Numbered from the stretch's first letter, positions 1 through 8,743 are shown. The stretch is DNA of 19,178 bases from an uncultured Sutterella sp. (GCA_905206345.1 CAJLGW010000032.1:1-19178), one strand, 5' to 3'. The notes: generated by a model not told the origin, from the sequence alone. Program-made: numbers and translations.

Positions 1-64
1 CTTGCCAGGAATGATTGGCACCGGCTAAGCTGCATCTCATAGTAAAAAATTTTGGCAAAGCACT

Positions 65-2983
65 ATGACGCAGTTAAATCCGCAACAGTTTGAACAATCA
101 TTACTGAAGTCTTTCTATGACGGTGGCATTGAAGCAGAAAGTCAATATACATCGCGCGTCATATGTAATAGCGACGAAGAGAAATTTGGCGATGCCCTCA
201 CCAAAGAGCTAAGAAACTGTAAACACTTTGATATTAGTGTTGCCTTTATCACTGAAGGGGGCTTTCAGGTACTTGTTGAAACCTTAATGCAACTCGATAG
301 AAAAGAAATTTCAGGTAGAGTTCTAACGACTGACTATCTCAACTTCACTAACCCGAAAGCACTTTTACGATTGCATGAATTTGAAAACATTGAAGTTCGT
401 TTATACGAAACGGATCTGCAGTCTGACAATACGGGTTTTCATACTAAAGGCTATATCTTTAAAGATCGCCAGGATGATGAACTTTATCGGGTCGTCATCG
501 GCAGTTCTAACCTCACAGGACCTGCGTTATCCAAGAACAAAGAGTGGAATATGCTCTTTGTCAGTCGTAGCCGAGGCTCCGTCTTAAAACGTGTTCAAAC
601 AGAATTTGATGTACTTTGGAATAAGGCCTCCCGTCTTGGCGACGCTTTGCAACGTTACGAAAAGCGATTTGAGTTTGCCTCCCAAATGCGTGAGAAATCA
701 AATCGTTTATTAAAACGCTTACAAACGAATCCTTTTCAGCCGATTGATCGTATTGAACCCAATGCGATGCAACGAGAATTCATTGATAACCTAAAACGGA
801 TGGTCGTTGATGATAAAAAGCGCGCATTGTTAGTGGCAGCTACGGGGACAGGTAAAACTTACGCTGCAGCTTTGGCGCTTCGTGAAATTGGAGCTGAAAA
901 CATTCTCTTTATCGTTCATCGTGAACAAATTGCTCGAAAGGCTTTGGAGAGTTTCCAACAGGTTTTTGGTGATGACTTCCAAGGCGGAATTTATAGCGGG
1001 TCAGACAAACAAATTGAGGCAAAGGCCGTATTTGCGACGATGCAAACGCTCTCCAAGCCCGAACAGTTAGCAAAATTTCCCAAGGATCGCTTCACACATA
1101 TCGTTGTTGACGAAGCTCATCATATTGGCGCAGAGAGCTACAAGCGAATCACAGACTACTTTGAACCCGAACTCTGGCTTGGGATGACGGCAACGCCTTA
1201 TCGATTGGATGAATTTAATGTTTTTGACGCCTTCGATAACAACATTGCCTATAACATCACACTCCAAAAAGCCTTGGAGAGCGAATTTTTGTGCCCGTTC
1301 CATTACTACGGTATATCGGATGTTTACTTAGAAAATACAAAGGATCCCTCTCAATTACTGGATCATCTGACAACCGATGAACGAGTTGATCACATTCTCA
1401 CAGCATCAGAGCGCTATGGTTTCAGCGGGAAACGTGTAAAGGGGCTTATTTTCTGTAGTCGTTTGGATGAATGCCGACAGTTAGCTGAAAAATTTATAGC
1501 TCGAGGCAAAAGGGTCAAAGTACTCTCCGGAAAAGACCCTCAAGTCGTTCGTGAAGAAGCAATTGCAAGGCTTCAAACCGATGAAAATTGCGAGGAACAG
1601 CTTGATTACATCTTAACAATTGACGTTTTCAATGAAGGCGTCGACATCCCGAATGTCAATCAAATCATTCTATTGCGTCCTACGGAAAGCCCCGTTGTTT
1701 TCGTTCAACAATTAGGTCGGGGACTTCGACTGGCTGCGAAAAAAGAATTTTTGGTGGTATTGGATTTTATTGCCAACTACAAAACCAATTACATGATTCC
1801 CATTGCGCTAACGGGAGATCGTTCTTACAACAAAGACAACATGCGCCGACGCGTTTCATCTAAAAACGTATTTATCGCGGGGAGTTCGACCGTAGAGTTT
1901 GACCGTATTGCCAAAGAGCGCATTCTTGCTTCCATTGACAAAATCAATACCGGTAGCATTACCTTCATTAATGTGTCTTATAAACAACTGAAGTATGAAC
2001 TTGGGCGTATTCCAAGACTCATGGACTTTGAAACGCTTGAGGGCATAGATCCTTTAAAAATTTTCGCAGCTTGCGGCTCTTACTACGCCTATCTTCAAAA
2101 GTATGAAGAAGACTACCTGGTGAGATTAACGAAGGCTCAGGAACAGTTCCTTGCTCGTCTTTCAAGAACATATGGCGCCGGGAAACGTGCACTAGATCTT
2201 TTGATTCTCAAACAACTGTTAACCCTGAGAACGGAAATCGATATTAATCGCCCTCTTTCTCAGGCGTACATGGATCAGTATCGAATCAAAGTGACGCCAT
2301 CGAAAGTTAAAGTCATTCTTTCTCAAATGAATCATACATTTGCGAAGATTTTCGGCAGTGAGGACTTTTTTCAAGTTATTGATGAAAGAATCTCAATTCC
2401 GACAGGAATTCTCGCTAACTTTAAAGAGGATTTTGCCAAGCAGGTCGAAGAAGTTATTGATTTCTCTCTTCAACGAAATTTAAAGAAGTGGAGTGAGACC
2501 TATCAAGACACGGACTTCGTTTTAAACGAAAAATACTCCTATGAAGACGTCTCTCGCCTCCTTAACTGGGATAAACCGCTTAACGGAGGTGTTATCGGTG
2601 GCTATAAATACGATGAAAAGACACAAACGATTCCTGTGTTTGTAAACTACCAAAAGGACGATAATGCCATTGCTTATCACGACCATTTTGTCGATCCCGA
2701 GACCTTTGTCGCCATCTCTAAAAATAATCGTTCGATTAACTCTCCTGATGCCGATCGCTTCTTTAAACGAGGAGAAAAGTACAAAAACAATCGAATCTAT
2801 CTCTTTGTCAGAAAGAATAAAAAGGATGATCCCACCAAAGAATTCTATTTTTTAGGTGAAGTTCAGGCTCAAGGCGAACCACAAGCCGATACAATGGATG
2901 GGAAAAATGTTTTTAAAGTTCAGTACCGTTTAGAATCTCGTGTGCAAAGGGATTTATACGATTACATTGTTGATGCCCAATAA
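65..2983 (+). CDS. PLD-nuclease / SF2 helicase / DUF3427 protein
   Basis: A 972-residue multidomain protein predicted to act on nucleic acid in the cytoplasm. The N-terminus (about 40-190) is a phospholipase-D-like nuclease domain with one HxK motif (H126, K128) followed by GSSN (146-149). An SF2 helicase core follows: Walker A AATGTGKT (258-265), DEAH box (349-352), motif III GMTATPYR (373-380), VFNEGVDIP (521-529) and motif VI QQLGRGLR (548-555). The C-terminal third (about 690-960) matches what I know of DUF3427, including an NRSINS stretch and a FYFLGEV segment. All helicase motifs look intact. The start is the first ATG in frame; its Shine-Dalgarno is weak. The NUDIX gene begins 25 bp after the stop, so the two are probably co-transcribed. 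The domain assignment is strong. The biological role (phage defence, restriction or repair) is inference. Confidence 0.9.
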   Translation: MTQLNPQQFEQSLLKSFYDGGIEAESQYTSRVICNSDEEKFGDALTKELRNCKHFDISVAFITEGGFQVLVETLMQLDRKEISGRVLTTDYLNFTNPKALLRLHEFENIEVRLYETDLQSDNTGFHTKGYIFKDRQDDELYRVVIGSSNLTGPALSKNKEWNMLFVSRSRGSVLKRVQTEFDVLWNKASRLGDALQRYEKRFEFASQMREKSNRLLKRLQTNPFQPIDRIEPNAMQREFIDNLKRMVVDDKKRALLVAATGTGKTYAAALALREIGAENILFIVHREQIARKALESFQQVFGDDFQGGIYSGSDKQIEAKAVFATMQTLSKPEQLAKFPKDRFTHIVVDEAHHIGAESYKRITDYFEPELWLGMTATPYRLDEFNVFDAFDNNIAYNITLQKALESEFLCPFHYYGISDVYLENTKDPSQLLDHLTTDERVDHILTASERYGFSGKRVKGLIFCSRLDECRQLAEKFIARGKRVKVLSGKDPQVVREEAIARLQTDENCEEQLDYILTIDVFNEGVDIPNVNQIILLRPTESPVVFVQQLGRGLRLAAKKEFLVVLDFIANYKTNYMIPIALTGDRSYNKDNMRRRVSSKNVFIAGSSTVEFDRIAKERILASIDKINTGSITFINVSYKQLKYELGRIPRLMDFETLEGIDPLKIFAACGSYYAYLQKYEEDYLVRLTKAQEQFLARLSRTYGAGKRALDLLILKQLLTLRTEIDINRPLSQAYMDQYRIKVTPSKVKVILSQMNHTFAKIFGSEDFFQVIDERISIPTGILANFKEDFAKQVEEVIDFSLQRNLKKWSETYQDTDFVLNEKYSYEDVSRLLNWDKPLNGGVIGGYKYDEKTQTIPVFVNYQKDDNAIAYHDHFVDPETFVAISKNNRSINSPDADRFFKRGEKYKNNRIYLFVRKNKKDDPTKEFYFLGEVQAQGEPQADTMDGKNVFKVQYRLESRVQRDLYDYIVDAQ

Positions 2984-3008
2984 AAATAAGGGCATATAAG
3001 GAACATAA

Positions 3009-3401
3009 ATGAAAAGCATCGAAGTCGTCGCCGCCATCATCCGTCACGAAGATAAAATCTTCGCCACGCAACGCGGCTACGGTGATTTTAAAGACGGTTG
3101 GGAGTTCCCAGGCGGCAAGATGGAAGCCGGAGAAACACCTCAAGAAGCCCTCATTCGCGAAATTAAAGAAGAGCTTGAAGTCGATATTGAAGTAGGGGAG
3201 CTCGTCGAAACCGTGGAGTGCGACTACCCGAAGTTTCATCTTACGATGCATTGCTTCTTTTGCACCATCACGGGCGGGGAGTTGATCTTAAAAGAGCATG
3301 AAGCCGCTAAATGGTTGACCTCTGAAACACTCGAGTCTGTTGATTGGCTGCCCGCTGACGTAGGTCTGATTCCTAAGATTCGTCAAGCACTAGCCCACTA
3401 A
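3009..3401 (+). CDS. NUDIX hydrolase, MutT-like (deoxy)nucleoside triphosphate pyrophosphohydrolase
   Basis: A 130-residue single-domain NUDIX enzyme, the usual length for MutT-type proteins that hydrolyse (d)NTPs, often oxidised ones, to the monophosphate and pyrophosphate. The NUDIX box runs from G36 to V58: G36, E42, then REIKEEL at 50-56, with the metal-binding glutamates E51, E54 and E55. The usual glycine after the last glutamates is E57, which is common in this subfamily. The preceding WEFPGGK (31-37) is also typical. A TAAGGA ribosome binding site at about 2997-3002 precedes the ATG. The gene sits 25 bp behind the helicase gene and ends just before a strong terminator, so it is the second and last gene of the unit. 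Substrate cannot be read from sequence; it could clean the nucleotide pool or process a product of the upstream protein. Confidence 0.92.
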   Translation: MKSIEVVAAIIRHEDKIFATQRGYGDFKDGWEFPGGKMEAGETPQEALIREIKEELEVDIEVGELVETVECDYPKFHLTMHCFFCTITGGELILKEHEAAKWLTSETLESVDWLPADVGLIPKIRQALAH

Positions 3402-3419
3402 TTAACTCCGCTATTTTTC

Positions 3420-3452
3420 AAGCCTCGGCATTCAAAAGACCGAGGCTTTTTC
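3420..3452 (+). terminator. Rho-independent terminator of the helicase-NUDIX unit
   Basis: A perfect 9-bp stem, AAGCCTCGG (3420-3428) with CCGAGGCTT (3440-3448), has an 11-nt loop and runs into a T-rich tail. It lies 19 bp after the NUDIX stop codon. Confidence 0.88.
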
Positions 3453-3619
3453 TCATCCCGCCTAAGTACAAAACCCCATATTTCAAGTCAAACCTGGGTA
3501 TTTCCGCCTAGAAACGAATGTAAATACAACTTCGAAATGTGACAAAAAGCAGTAGATTGGATTCATAGCCCTCTAGCTATACACGCGTCTCATAACAACA
3601 TAAATAAAAAGGAGATTTT

Positions 3620-4870
3620 ATGAACGATGCAGTAAGTGACATTTTGGTTATAAATGTCAACATGATTCAAGCGGTGGCTTTAGCTGTCGTAATGTATTAC
3701 CTTGGTGTTTGGATTAAGAGCAAGGTCCAGATTTTGGAGCGTTACTCTATGCCAAGCCCAGTAGTCGGTGGGATGATTTGTGCAGTGACGCTTTCGACAC
3801 TGCAACACTTCCAGATCATGAAAGTCAATTTTGACGGTACGCTGCAGAGTTTATTAATGCTTGCCTTCTTCACGACCATCGGTTTGATGGCCAGTGTCCG
3901 AGTGGTTAAACAAGGCGGTAAGCTCCTTGTTGGCTTTTTACTCGCGGTCTCAGTCTTAGCTGTGATTCAAAACGTCATGGGCATGAGCATTGCCTCGATC
4001 ATGGGTTTGGATCCGCACTACGGTCTTTTAGCAGGTTCAGTCTCAATGATGGGCGGCTTGGGTACGTCTGCAGCCTTTGGTCCTTACTTTGAAGAAACCT
4101 ATGGGATTGTGGGCGGCACGGCCGTTGCGATCACGTCGGCTACCTTCGGTATGGTTGCTGCTTTAATGATCGGCGCCCCCTTTGGTGAATGGTTAATCCG
4201 TAAATATAAGATTAAAACACCGAAAACCGTGGGCGTTCCCGAACCGTCATTGCGCATCCCTGATGATATGCATGCCGGCATTATCGATGAACGCGCTGCT
4301 GAAAAGCCCTCGATGACGCCTGACATGATGAAGGCCGTTGGGATCGTGGCTATTTGCATGGGCTTGGGTTCCATTGTCTCTTCCCTTTTGGGTCAAGTGA
4401 TTACGTTACCGGCCTACATCGGTTCCATGATTGTGGCAGCCGTCATTCGTAATTTGAGTGACTTGGAAATGGGGAAGGCATTCCGTATTGAAGACAAGAG
4501 CTTAAATACGGTCGCAGACATCACCTTGGTCTTGTTCGTAACGATGGCGGTCAATAGCCTCAAACTTCACGAATTGGTGAATTTGGCGGTTCCCATGATG
4601 GTCATCTTGGCCGCACAAACGATTTTGATGTTGGTCTTTGCTTGGGGTGTGCTTTTTGGTCTCTTTAAGCGTGAATACGACACCGTTATGTTGACGGTCG
4701 GCGGTATCGGTTTCTCAATGGGTGCTACGGCTAATGGTTTGGCAAACATGCAAGCCATGGCTGAAAAGTATGGCTCGAGCCCCAAGGCTTGGCTCATCGT
4801 GAGCTTGGTCGGCGCATTCTTGATTGACTTTGTGAACGCCGTTGTGATCACGACGATGGGTGCGATGTAA
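3620..4870 (+). CDS. gltS: Sodium/glutamate symporter, GltS (ESS) family
   Basis: A 416-residue polytopic inner-membrane protein, slightly longer than E. coli GltS (about 401). The family takes up glutamate with Na+. Two inverted halves are visible. The first has MPSPVVGGMICA (about 44-55) and a glycine-rich re-entrant segment GGLGTSAAFG near residue 141. The second has GGIGFSMGATANGLANM and ends with GAFLIDFVNAVVITTMGAM. A hydrophilic linker of about 45 residues (about 194-238) separates the halves. The re-entrant motif is GGLGTSAAF where E. coli has GGHGTGAAW, so specificity may differ. The start follows a strong AAAAGGAG site about 6 nt upstream. The gene is monocistronic, with a terminator after it. 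I found no convincing -35/-10 pair in the 167 bp upstream. Confidence 0.93.
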   Translation: MNDAVSDILVINVNMIQAVALAVVMYYLGVWIKSKVQILERYSMPSPVVGGMICAVTLSTLQHFQIMKVNFDGTLQSLLMLAFFTTIGLMASVRVVKQGGKLLVGFLLAVSVLAVIQNVMGMSIASIMGLDPHYGLLAGSVSMMGGLGTSAAFGPYFEETYGIVGGTAVAITSATFGMVAALMIGAPFGEWLIRKYKIKTPKTVGVPEPSLRIPDDMHAGIIDERAAEKPSMTPDMMKAVGIVAICMGLGSIVSSLLGQVITLPAYIGSMIVAAVIRNLSDLEMGKAFRIEDKSLNTVADITLVLFVTMAVNSLKLHELVNLAVPMMVILAAQTILMLVFAWGVLFGLFKREYDTVMLTVGGIGFSMGATANGLANMQAMAEKYGSSPKAWLIVSLVGAFLIDFVNAVVITTMGAM

Positions 4871-4898
4871 TCAAGTCTTTGATTAACCCATAAAATTT

Positions 4899-4936
4899 AA
4901 GGCTTCGGAGGTTCCTTTCCGAAGCCTTGTTTTTTA
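4899..4936 (+). terminator. Rho-independent terminator of gltS
   Basis: A perfect 10-bp stem, AAGGCTTCGG (4899-4908) with CCGAAGCCTT (4919-4928), is followed by GTTTTTTAT. It begins 28 bp after the gltS stop. Confidence 0.9.
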
Positions 4937-4984
4937 TAGAAACAGCCGTAAAACCATCGATTTAATGACATGGATCACTCCTCC

Positions 4985-5200
4985 CTCCCGAAATGCGGGA
5001 GAATAAGTTTTATCGAACAACTTTAAAGAGGACCCATCTCATTACTCGGGGGAGGCCCTTTCTAATGCCTATGGCTACTGATATCGTGAGATAGCAGGAT
5101 GTTGGGAAGGGAGTCAGAAGAGGGCGTAGCAGGGGTAACCTGAAGGCCCGAACATTTAAATGCAAGTAGACAAGGTACAACTCATGCCTGCGGTAATGTC
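4985..5200 (+). mobile_element. Probable group II intron fragment (part of the 5' RNA region)
   Basis: There is no gene here, but the plus strand resembles, from memory, the structured RNA just upstream of the reverse-transcriptase ORF in bacterial (Bacteroides-like) group II introns. It contains ACTCGGGGGAGGCCC at 5044-5058, then a purine-rich stretch GTCAGAAGAGGGCGTAG (5114-5130), then GAAGGCCCGAACA a few bases later, and an ATG at 5183. A hairpin CTCCCG/CGGGAG sits at 4985-5001. No reverse transcriptase, domain V or 3' end follows: at about 5200-5220 the sequence changes to the antisense strand of an ABC ATPase gene. Boundaries are approximate. An Rfam covariance search would settle it. 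Confidence 0.5.
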
Positions 5201-5341
5201 GGTCAAACTCAGTAAAGTGGTTTTGCCCCAACCCGACGGGCCCAAAATAGAGACAATTTCTCCCTTTTGAATACTCAAATTAATATCGGTCAGAATGTCT
5301 CGATCACCGAAACGCTTGCAAACATTATGCAGTTCCAACAT
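5156..5341 (-). pseudogene. 5' stub of an ABC-transporter ATP-binding protein gene
   Basis: A 61-codon reading frame whose first ~46 residues are a clear ABC ATPase N-terminus: MLELHNVCKRFGDRDILTDI leads to LGPSGWGKTTLL, a Walker A motif at about 34-45. The motif has Trp where Cys, Ser or Ala is usual. After KTTLLSL the sequence stops resembling the family and ends after 14 more codons. The Q-loop, signature motif, Walker B and H-loop are all missing, so it cannot be a working ATPase. A GGAG about 11 nt before the ATG shows that the original 5' end survives. The lost part is replaced by the intron-like sequence on the opposite strand. The closest intact relatives are probably nitrate/taurine- or iron-type importers, but the stub is too short to tell. 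Nothing else gene-like was recognised between 5342 and 5540. Confidence 0.75.
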
Positions 5342-5540
5342 GGCATTAAAGCTCCAAAGAAATCATTGGCGTCATTATTGGGTGCGTATTTGAATTTTCT
5401 AAGACAAAATGATGAAGACTTGATGACGATACTTCGTCTCTGCAATCTGATGAAATATTTAGAATCGCTTATAAACCAAGAGGTTATAGAAAAGCGAACA
5501 AGTTAAAGTAAAAGATTAAATGACACATTGTCATTTTCAG

Positions 5541-5580
5541 ATAACAAAAGGCCCCGGGTTCAGAAACTTCCCCCAGGGCA
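5541..5580 (-). terminator. Rho-independent terminator of the tctBAC operon
   Basis: On the minus strand GCCCTGGG (5579-5572) pairs with CCCGGGGC (5558-5551), eight pairs including one G-U, followed by CTTTTGTT. It lies 27 bp past the tctC stop. Confidence 0.8.
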
Positions 5581-5606
5581 CAATTTAAAGCGAAAAGTCT
5601 ACAAGA

Positions 5607-6551
5607 TTAGTAGAGCGTGCTGATCACATCACGAGCAAACTTTTCTTGAGCCTTGATCAATTCGCCCAATTCCTTGTCGTTCTTGTATTCAAGGTTAAGA
5701 CCTGCTGTTTGGTGAGCCTTGATCACTTCAGGATCGTTCATCACCTTTTGGAACGTGTCAACGTAGTACTTCAACACGTCAGCAGGCATACCGGCCGGAG
5801 CAACCAAAGCACGGGCAGAGCCGTACCATTCGCCGTAGTAACCCATTTCACCCAATGTCGGGACGTTCGGGAATTCCTTCAAGCGTTGCTTATCGAAGAC
5901 GCCCAAAATGCGAAGTTCGGGCTGGTCACCCTTGACGAGCTTAGCGACGTCAGCGATCTTAGCGCAAGAGAAGTCCACTTCGCCTTGACGCAAAGCGAGT
6001 AATTGGTCAGCCGTGCCACCGTAAGGAACGGCTTTGTATTGGATGCCGGCGCTCTTAGCAAACAATTGAGCGGCCGTGTGGTTAGAAGCCTTCACGCCAT
6101 TGGTGGAGCAACGCATCTTTCTGTTGGCCTTAGCAGCATTAACCAACCCCTTCAAAGAATTGATCTTGCTGTCAGCGCGGACAACAATCACACTCGTTTC
6201 CGTTAAGTGGTTAGCGATCGGGACGATTTGAGCGGTCTTAAAGGGAGCGCCCTTTTGAGCGGCCAAAGTCGTAAAGGTCGGCAAATTGATAAAGCCGATC
6301 GTGTAGCCGTCGGGCTTGGCTTGAACCAAACGCGTCCAACCGATCTTACCGTCAGCACCCGGCAAGTTGTTGATGATCAACGTCTTACCGATGAACTTTT
6401 CAGCTTGACTCGAAAGCAAACGAGCGCCCGTGTCCGTACCGGAACCGGCCTTATAGGCTACGATCACGTTAATGTCGTTTTGCGGGGTCCAGGCTTGGGC
6501 TGAAAGAGGAAGAGCCATCGCAACAGCCAACGATAAAAGGACTTTTTTCAT
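5607..6551 (-). CDS. tctC: Tripartite tricarboxylate transporter substrate-binding protein (Bug/TctC family)
   Basis: The periplasmic solute receptor of a TctABC-type transporter, 314 residues from the chosen start. The ATG at 6551 gives a textbook signal peptide: MKKVLLSLAV, a hydrophobic core, then AQA before WTPQ at residues 20/21. It is preceded by AGGAG at 8 nt spacing. The frame stays open further upstream, but that would bury the signal peptide. Family features include the GADGKIGW loop (65-72), a PYGGT...GEVD stretch (176-193) and FPNVPTLGEMG (237-247). Bug proteins usually bind carboxylates such as citrate or other di/tricarboxylates, or amides; the ligand here is unknown. It is the last gene of the operon, 100 bp after tctA. 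The gap holds a small hairpin at 6622-6635, which may let the receptor mRNA accumulate separately. Confidence 0.92.
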   Translation of the reverse strand: MKKVLLSLAVAMALPLSAQAWTPQNDINVIVAYKAGSGTDTGARLLSSQAEKFIGKTLIINNLPGADGKIGWTRLVQAKPDGYTIGFINLPTFTTLAAQKGAPFKTAQIVPIANHLTETSVIVVRADSKINSLKGLVNAAKANRKMRCSTNGVKASNHTAAQLFAKSAGIQYKAVPYGGTADQLLALRQGEVDFSCAKIADVAKLVKGDQPELRILGVFDKQRLKEFPNVPTLGEMGYYGEWYGSARALVAPAGMPADVLKYYVDTFQKVMNDPEVIKAHQTAGLNLEYKNDKELGELIKAQEKFARDVISTLY

Positions 6552-6621
6552 GTACCAATCTCCTATATCTTTAAACGATATTAAGTTTTGTCTACGGACC
6601 CAATAAAACGAATGAAGTGAA

Positions 6622-6635
6622 GAGGTCCAAACCTC
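6622..6635 (-). other. Intercistronic hairpin between tctA and tctC
   Basis: GAGGT/ACCTC with a 4-nt loop lies 16 bp after the tctA stop and has no T-tract. It could be an mRNA-stabilising or partial-termination element raising receptor expression relative to the membrane subunits. This is inference from position only. Confidence 0.35.
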
Positions 6636-6651
6636 GCTCCATTTAAGAAAA

Positions 6652-8157
6652 TTAACTATTCTTATCCAACATGCGCTTTTCAAAGCGACCCATGATGATC
6701 GGGGAGAAGATCCCAACCACACAAAGGATGATCAACATCCAGCACAAGGGCGTTGAGAAAAGAATCATCGGATCACCGTCGCTCAAATAAAGCGAACGAC
6801 GTAAACCGTTTTCACCGATCGGACCCAAAATAAGGCCCAAAACGATCGCTGCAGCGTTTAAGTCAAACTTGCGAACCAAGTAACCGATCACGCCGAAAAT
6901 GAACATGATGATGACTTCAACGAAGTTATTGTGAATGGCGTAAGAACCCACCACACACAACACAACGATTGAAGGAATCAAGATACTGTCAGACAAGCGG
7001 GAAATTTGTGCAAAGACTTTGCTGCCCCACAAACCGATACCGAGCATGGCAAATTGCACGAGCACGAAGCCAGCGAAGAACGTATAGGTCATCGGAGCAT
7101 AAGTGGAAAAGAGTTCCGGCCCCGGTTGAAGACCATGAATGATCAAACCACCCATCAAAACGGCCGTCACGGATTCGCCCGGAATCCCCAAGGTCAATGT
7201 CGGAATCAAAGAGCCGCCCGTCACAGCGTTATTGGCTGCTTCGGAACCCGCCACCCCTTCGATAGAACCCGAACCGAATTCTTCCTTATGTTTAGAGAAA
7301 CGTCGTGCTTCGTTATAACCCATAAAGCAAGCGATCGTGGCACCGGCCCCCGGCAAAATCCCCAAGATGTTACCGATTAACCAAGAGCGGGTGATGGTGG
7401 GCATCAAGCGCTTGATTTCTTGACGGGTAAGACCGTATTTCATCTTAAATTTGGCCGCCTTTGCGCGTTCGATAATCTTTTTTTCAGCCAAAATAAAGAC
7501 TTGGGACATCGAGAAAAGACCGATCAAAGCGCAGGTTGTATTGACGCCGCTATAAAGCGTACTTTGACCAAACATGAAGCGTTCGACCCCTTCCATCGGA
7601 TCCATACCGATGGTGGAGATTAAAAGCCCCAAAATGCCCGACATCAAGCCCTTTAAAATGGAGCGCGAAGAGACACCGGCAATAATCGTTAAGCCAAAGA
7701 TGGAGAGCCAGAAGTATTCCGGGCTCTTGAATTGCATCGCAAGTTCTGCCAACAGAGGCGAGAAGAAGTAAAGAGAGATGCAGCTCAACAACCCACCGCA
7801 AAATGACGCATAACAAGCCACGCTCAAAGCTTTAGCAGCTTGCCCTTTTAGGGTCAGTTGATAGCCTTCAATAGCTGTTGCAGCGGAAGCCGGCGTTCCC
7901 GGCGTATGGATCAAAATGGCACTGATGGACCCGCCGAAAATAGCACCGCAATAGATACCGCCCAAAACAATCAAGCCGGTGGCGGGATCCATCCCGAAGG
8001 TCACCGGTAATAAAAGAGCCACCCCCATAGCGGCCGAGAGCCCCGGCAAACAACCGATCGTGATCCCAAGCGCGGTGGAAGCCACCATCGCTAACAAGTT
8101 CAGCGGGGAGAGTGCATGAATGAAGCCTGCACCCATTAAACCTAATGTTTCTAACAT
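6652..8157 (-). CDS. tctA: Tripartite tricarboxylate transporter large permease, TctA family
   Basis: The large membrane subunit, 501 residues, the usual length, with about a dozen hydrophobic segments. Family motifs are plain: GITIGCLPGLS (31-41), a YCGAIFGGSISAILIHTPGT stretch (69-88) and, in the second half, ILPGAGATIACFMGYNEARR and LTLGIPGESVTAVLMGG. The two PG-containing loops are the pseudo-symmetric substrate region of the family. The protein forms the inner-membrane channel with TctB and receives substrate from TctC, driven by an ion gradient. The ATG at 8157 is preceded by AGAGGAG. It starts 15 bp after tctB, so the two are translationally close, and tctC follows. The gene order B-A-C differs from the classical C-B-A order. 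Confidence 0.95.
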   Translation of the reverse strand: MLETLGLMGAGFIHALSPLNLLAMVASTALGITIGCLPGLSAAMGVALLLPVTFGMDPATGLIVLGGIYCGAIFGGSISAILIHTPGTPASAATAIEGYQLTLKGQAAKALSVACYASFCGGLLSCISLYFFSPLLAELAMQFKSPEYFWLSIFGLTIIAGVSSRSILKGLMSGILGLLISTIGMDPMEGVERFMFGQSTLYSGVNTTCALIGLFSMSQVFILAEKKIIERAKAAKFKMKYGLTRQEIKRLMPTITRSWLIGNILGILPGAGATIACFMGYNEARRFSKHKEEFGSGSIEGVAGSEAANNAVTGGSLIPTLTLGIPGESVTAVLMGGLIIHGLQPGPELFSTYAPMTYTFFAGFVLVQFAMLGIGLWGSKVFAQISRLSDSILIPSIVVLCVVGSYAIHNNFVEVIIMFIFGVIGYLVRKFDLNAAAIVLGLILGPIGENGLRRSLYLSDGDPMILFSTPLCWMLIILCVVGIFSPIIMGRFEKRMLDKNS

Positions 8158-8172
8158 ACGACGCTCCTCTGC

Positions 8173-8622
8173 TTAACCGAAAAACATGCCCGTGGGAAGG
8201 GGAACGTGCAAGAAAGCGGAAAAGACCGCAGCCACCATGGCGGCAATCACAATCACGCTGATCGCAATATGAAGGGGCTTGACGCGCAAGAAAAGCATGG
8301 CGCCCACCATAAAGATGGCCGTTGAGAGGTAGTAACCCGCCACATACATTAAGGCGAGATAACCGACAATCCATGCGACAACGCCCAAGAATTGCATTGG
8401 AATAAATTCTTTAAAAGCATGTGCTACATCATCTTCAACTTGATGGTTGGCGCGATACGATACTAAAGACTTGATTAAATAGAGAGTATTGACAAAGAGC
8501 AAGGCGCTAATGAGCACCAAAGGGTATGTTTGTGCAGCATCAGGCAAATCCAACGTCATGAACAAGAAGCCCAAGCCGATGGCATAGATGACACTGACAA
8601 CACCGAAGTCAGATTTTTTCAT
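8173..8622 (-). CDS. tctB: Tripartite tricarboxylate transporter small membrane subunit, TctB family
   Basis: A small polytopic membrane protein, 149 residues from the ATG at 8622, beginning MKKSDFGVVSVIYAIGLGFL. It has four hydrophobic segments (about 7-25, 35-54, 78-100, 108-140), the expected TctB layout and length. TctB proteins are weakly conserved, so the call rests on topology and on lying 15 bp upstream of tctA. An in-frame ATG at 8724 would add 34 mostly unconvincing residues and would lie only about 10-12 nt from the predicted transcription start. I prefer 8622 because the protein then begins in the usual way, although its Shine-Dalgarno is poor. It is the first gene of the operon. 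Confidence 0.82.
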   Translation of the reverse strand: MKKSDFGVVSVIYAIGLGFLFMTLDLPDAAQTYPLVLISALLFVNTLYLIKSLVSYRANHQVEDDVAHAFKEFIPMQFLGVVAWIVGYLALMYVAGYYLSTAIFMVGAMLFLRVKPLHIAISVIVIAAMVAAVFSAFLHVPLPTGMFFG

Positions 8623-8743
8623 ATGAAAAGTCCGCAAGTAGGGGAAATTCAGCAAAGCGAATACCGATGATGGACTTTTGGTATTACTCGTGAGATATGC
8701 GATATCAAAAATCAATCCATTCAAACTTTACTGGCGCCCAAGG

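Noticed and set aside
2..28. C-terminus of an upstream gene (LPGMIGTG then stop)
   Set aside because: Eight codons are too few, and another frame is equally open to a stop at 40-42.
5267..5506. 79-codon plus-strand frame opposite the ABC stub
   Set aside because: Its first part is the antisense of the ABC coding sequence and the remainder matches nothing I know; the ribosome binding site is poor.
6552..6722. N-terminal extension of tctC upstream of 6551
   Set aside because: The frame is open by chance across the intercistronic gap and would bury a clear signal peptide that has its own ribosome binding site.
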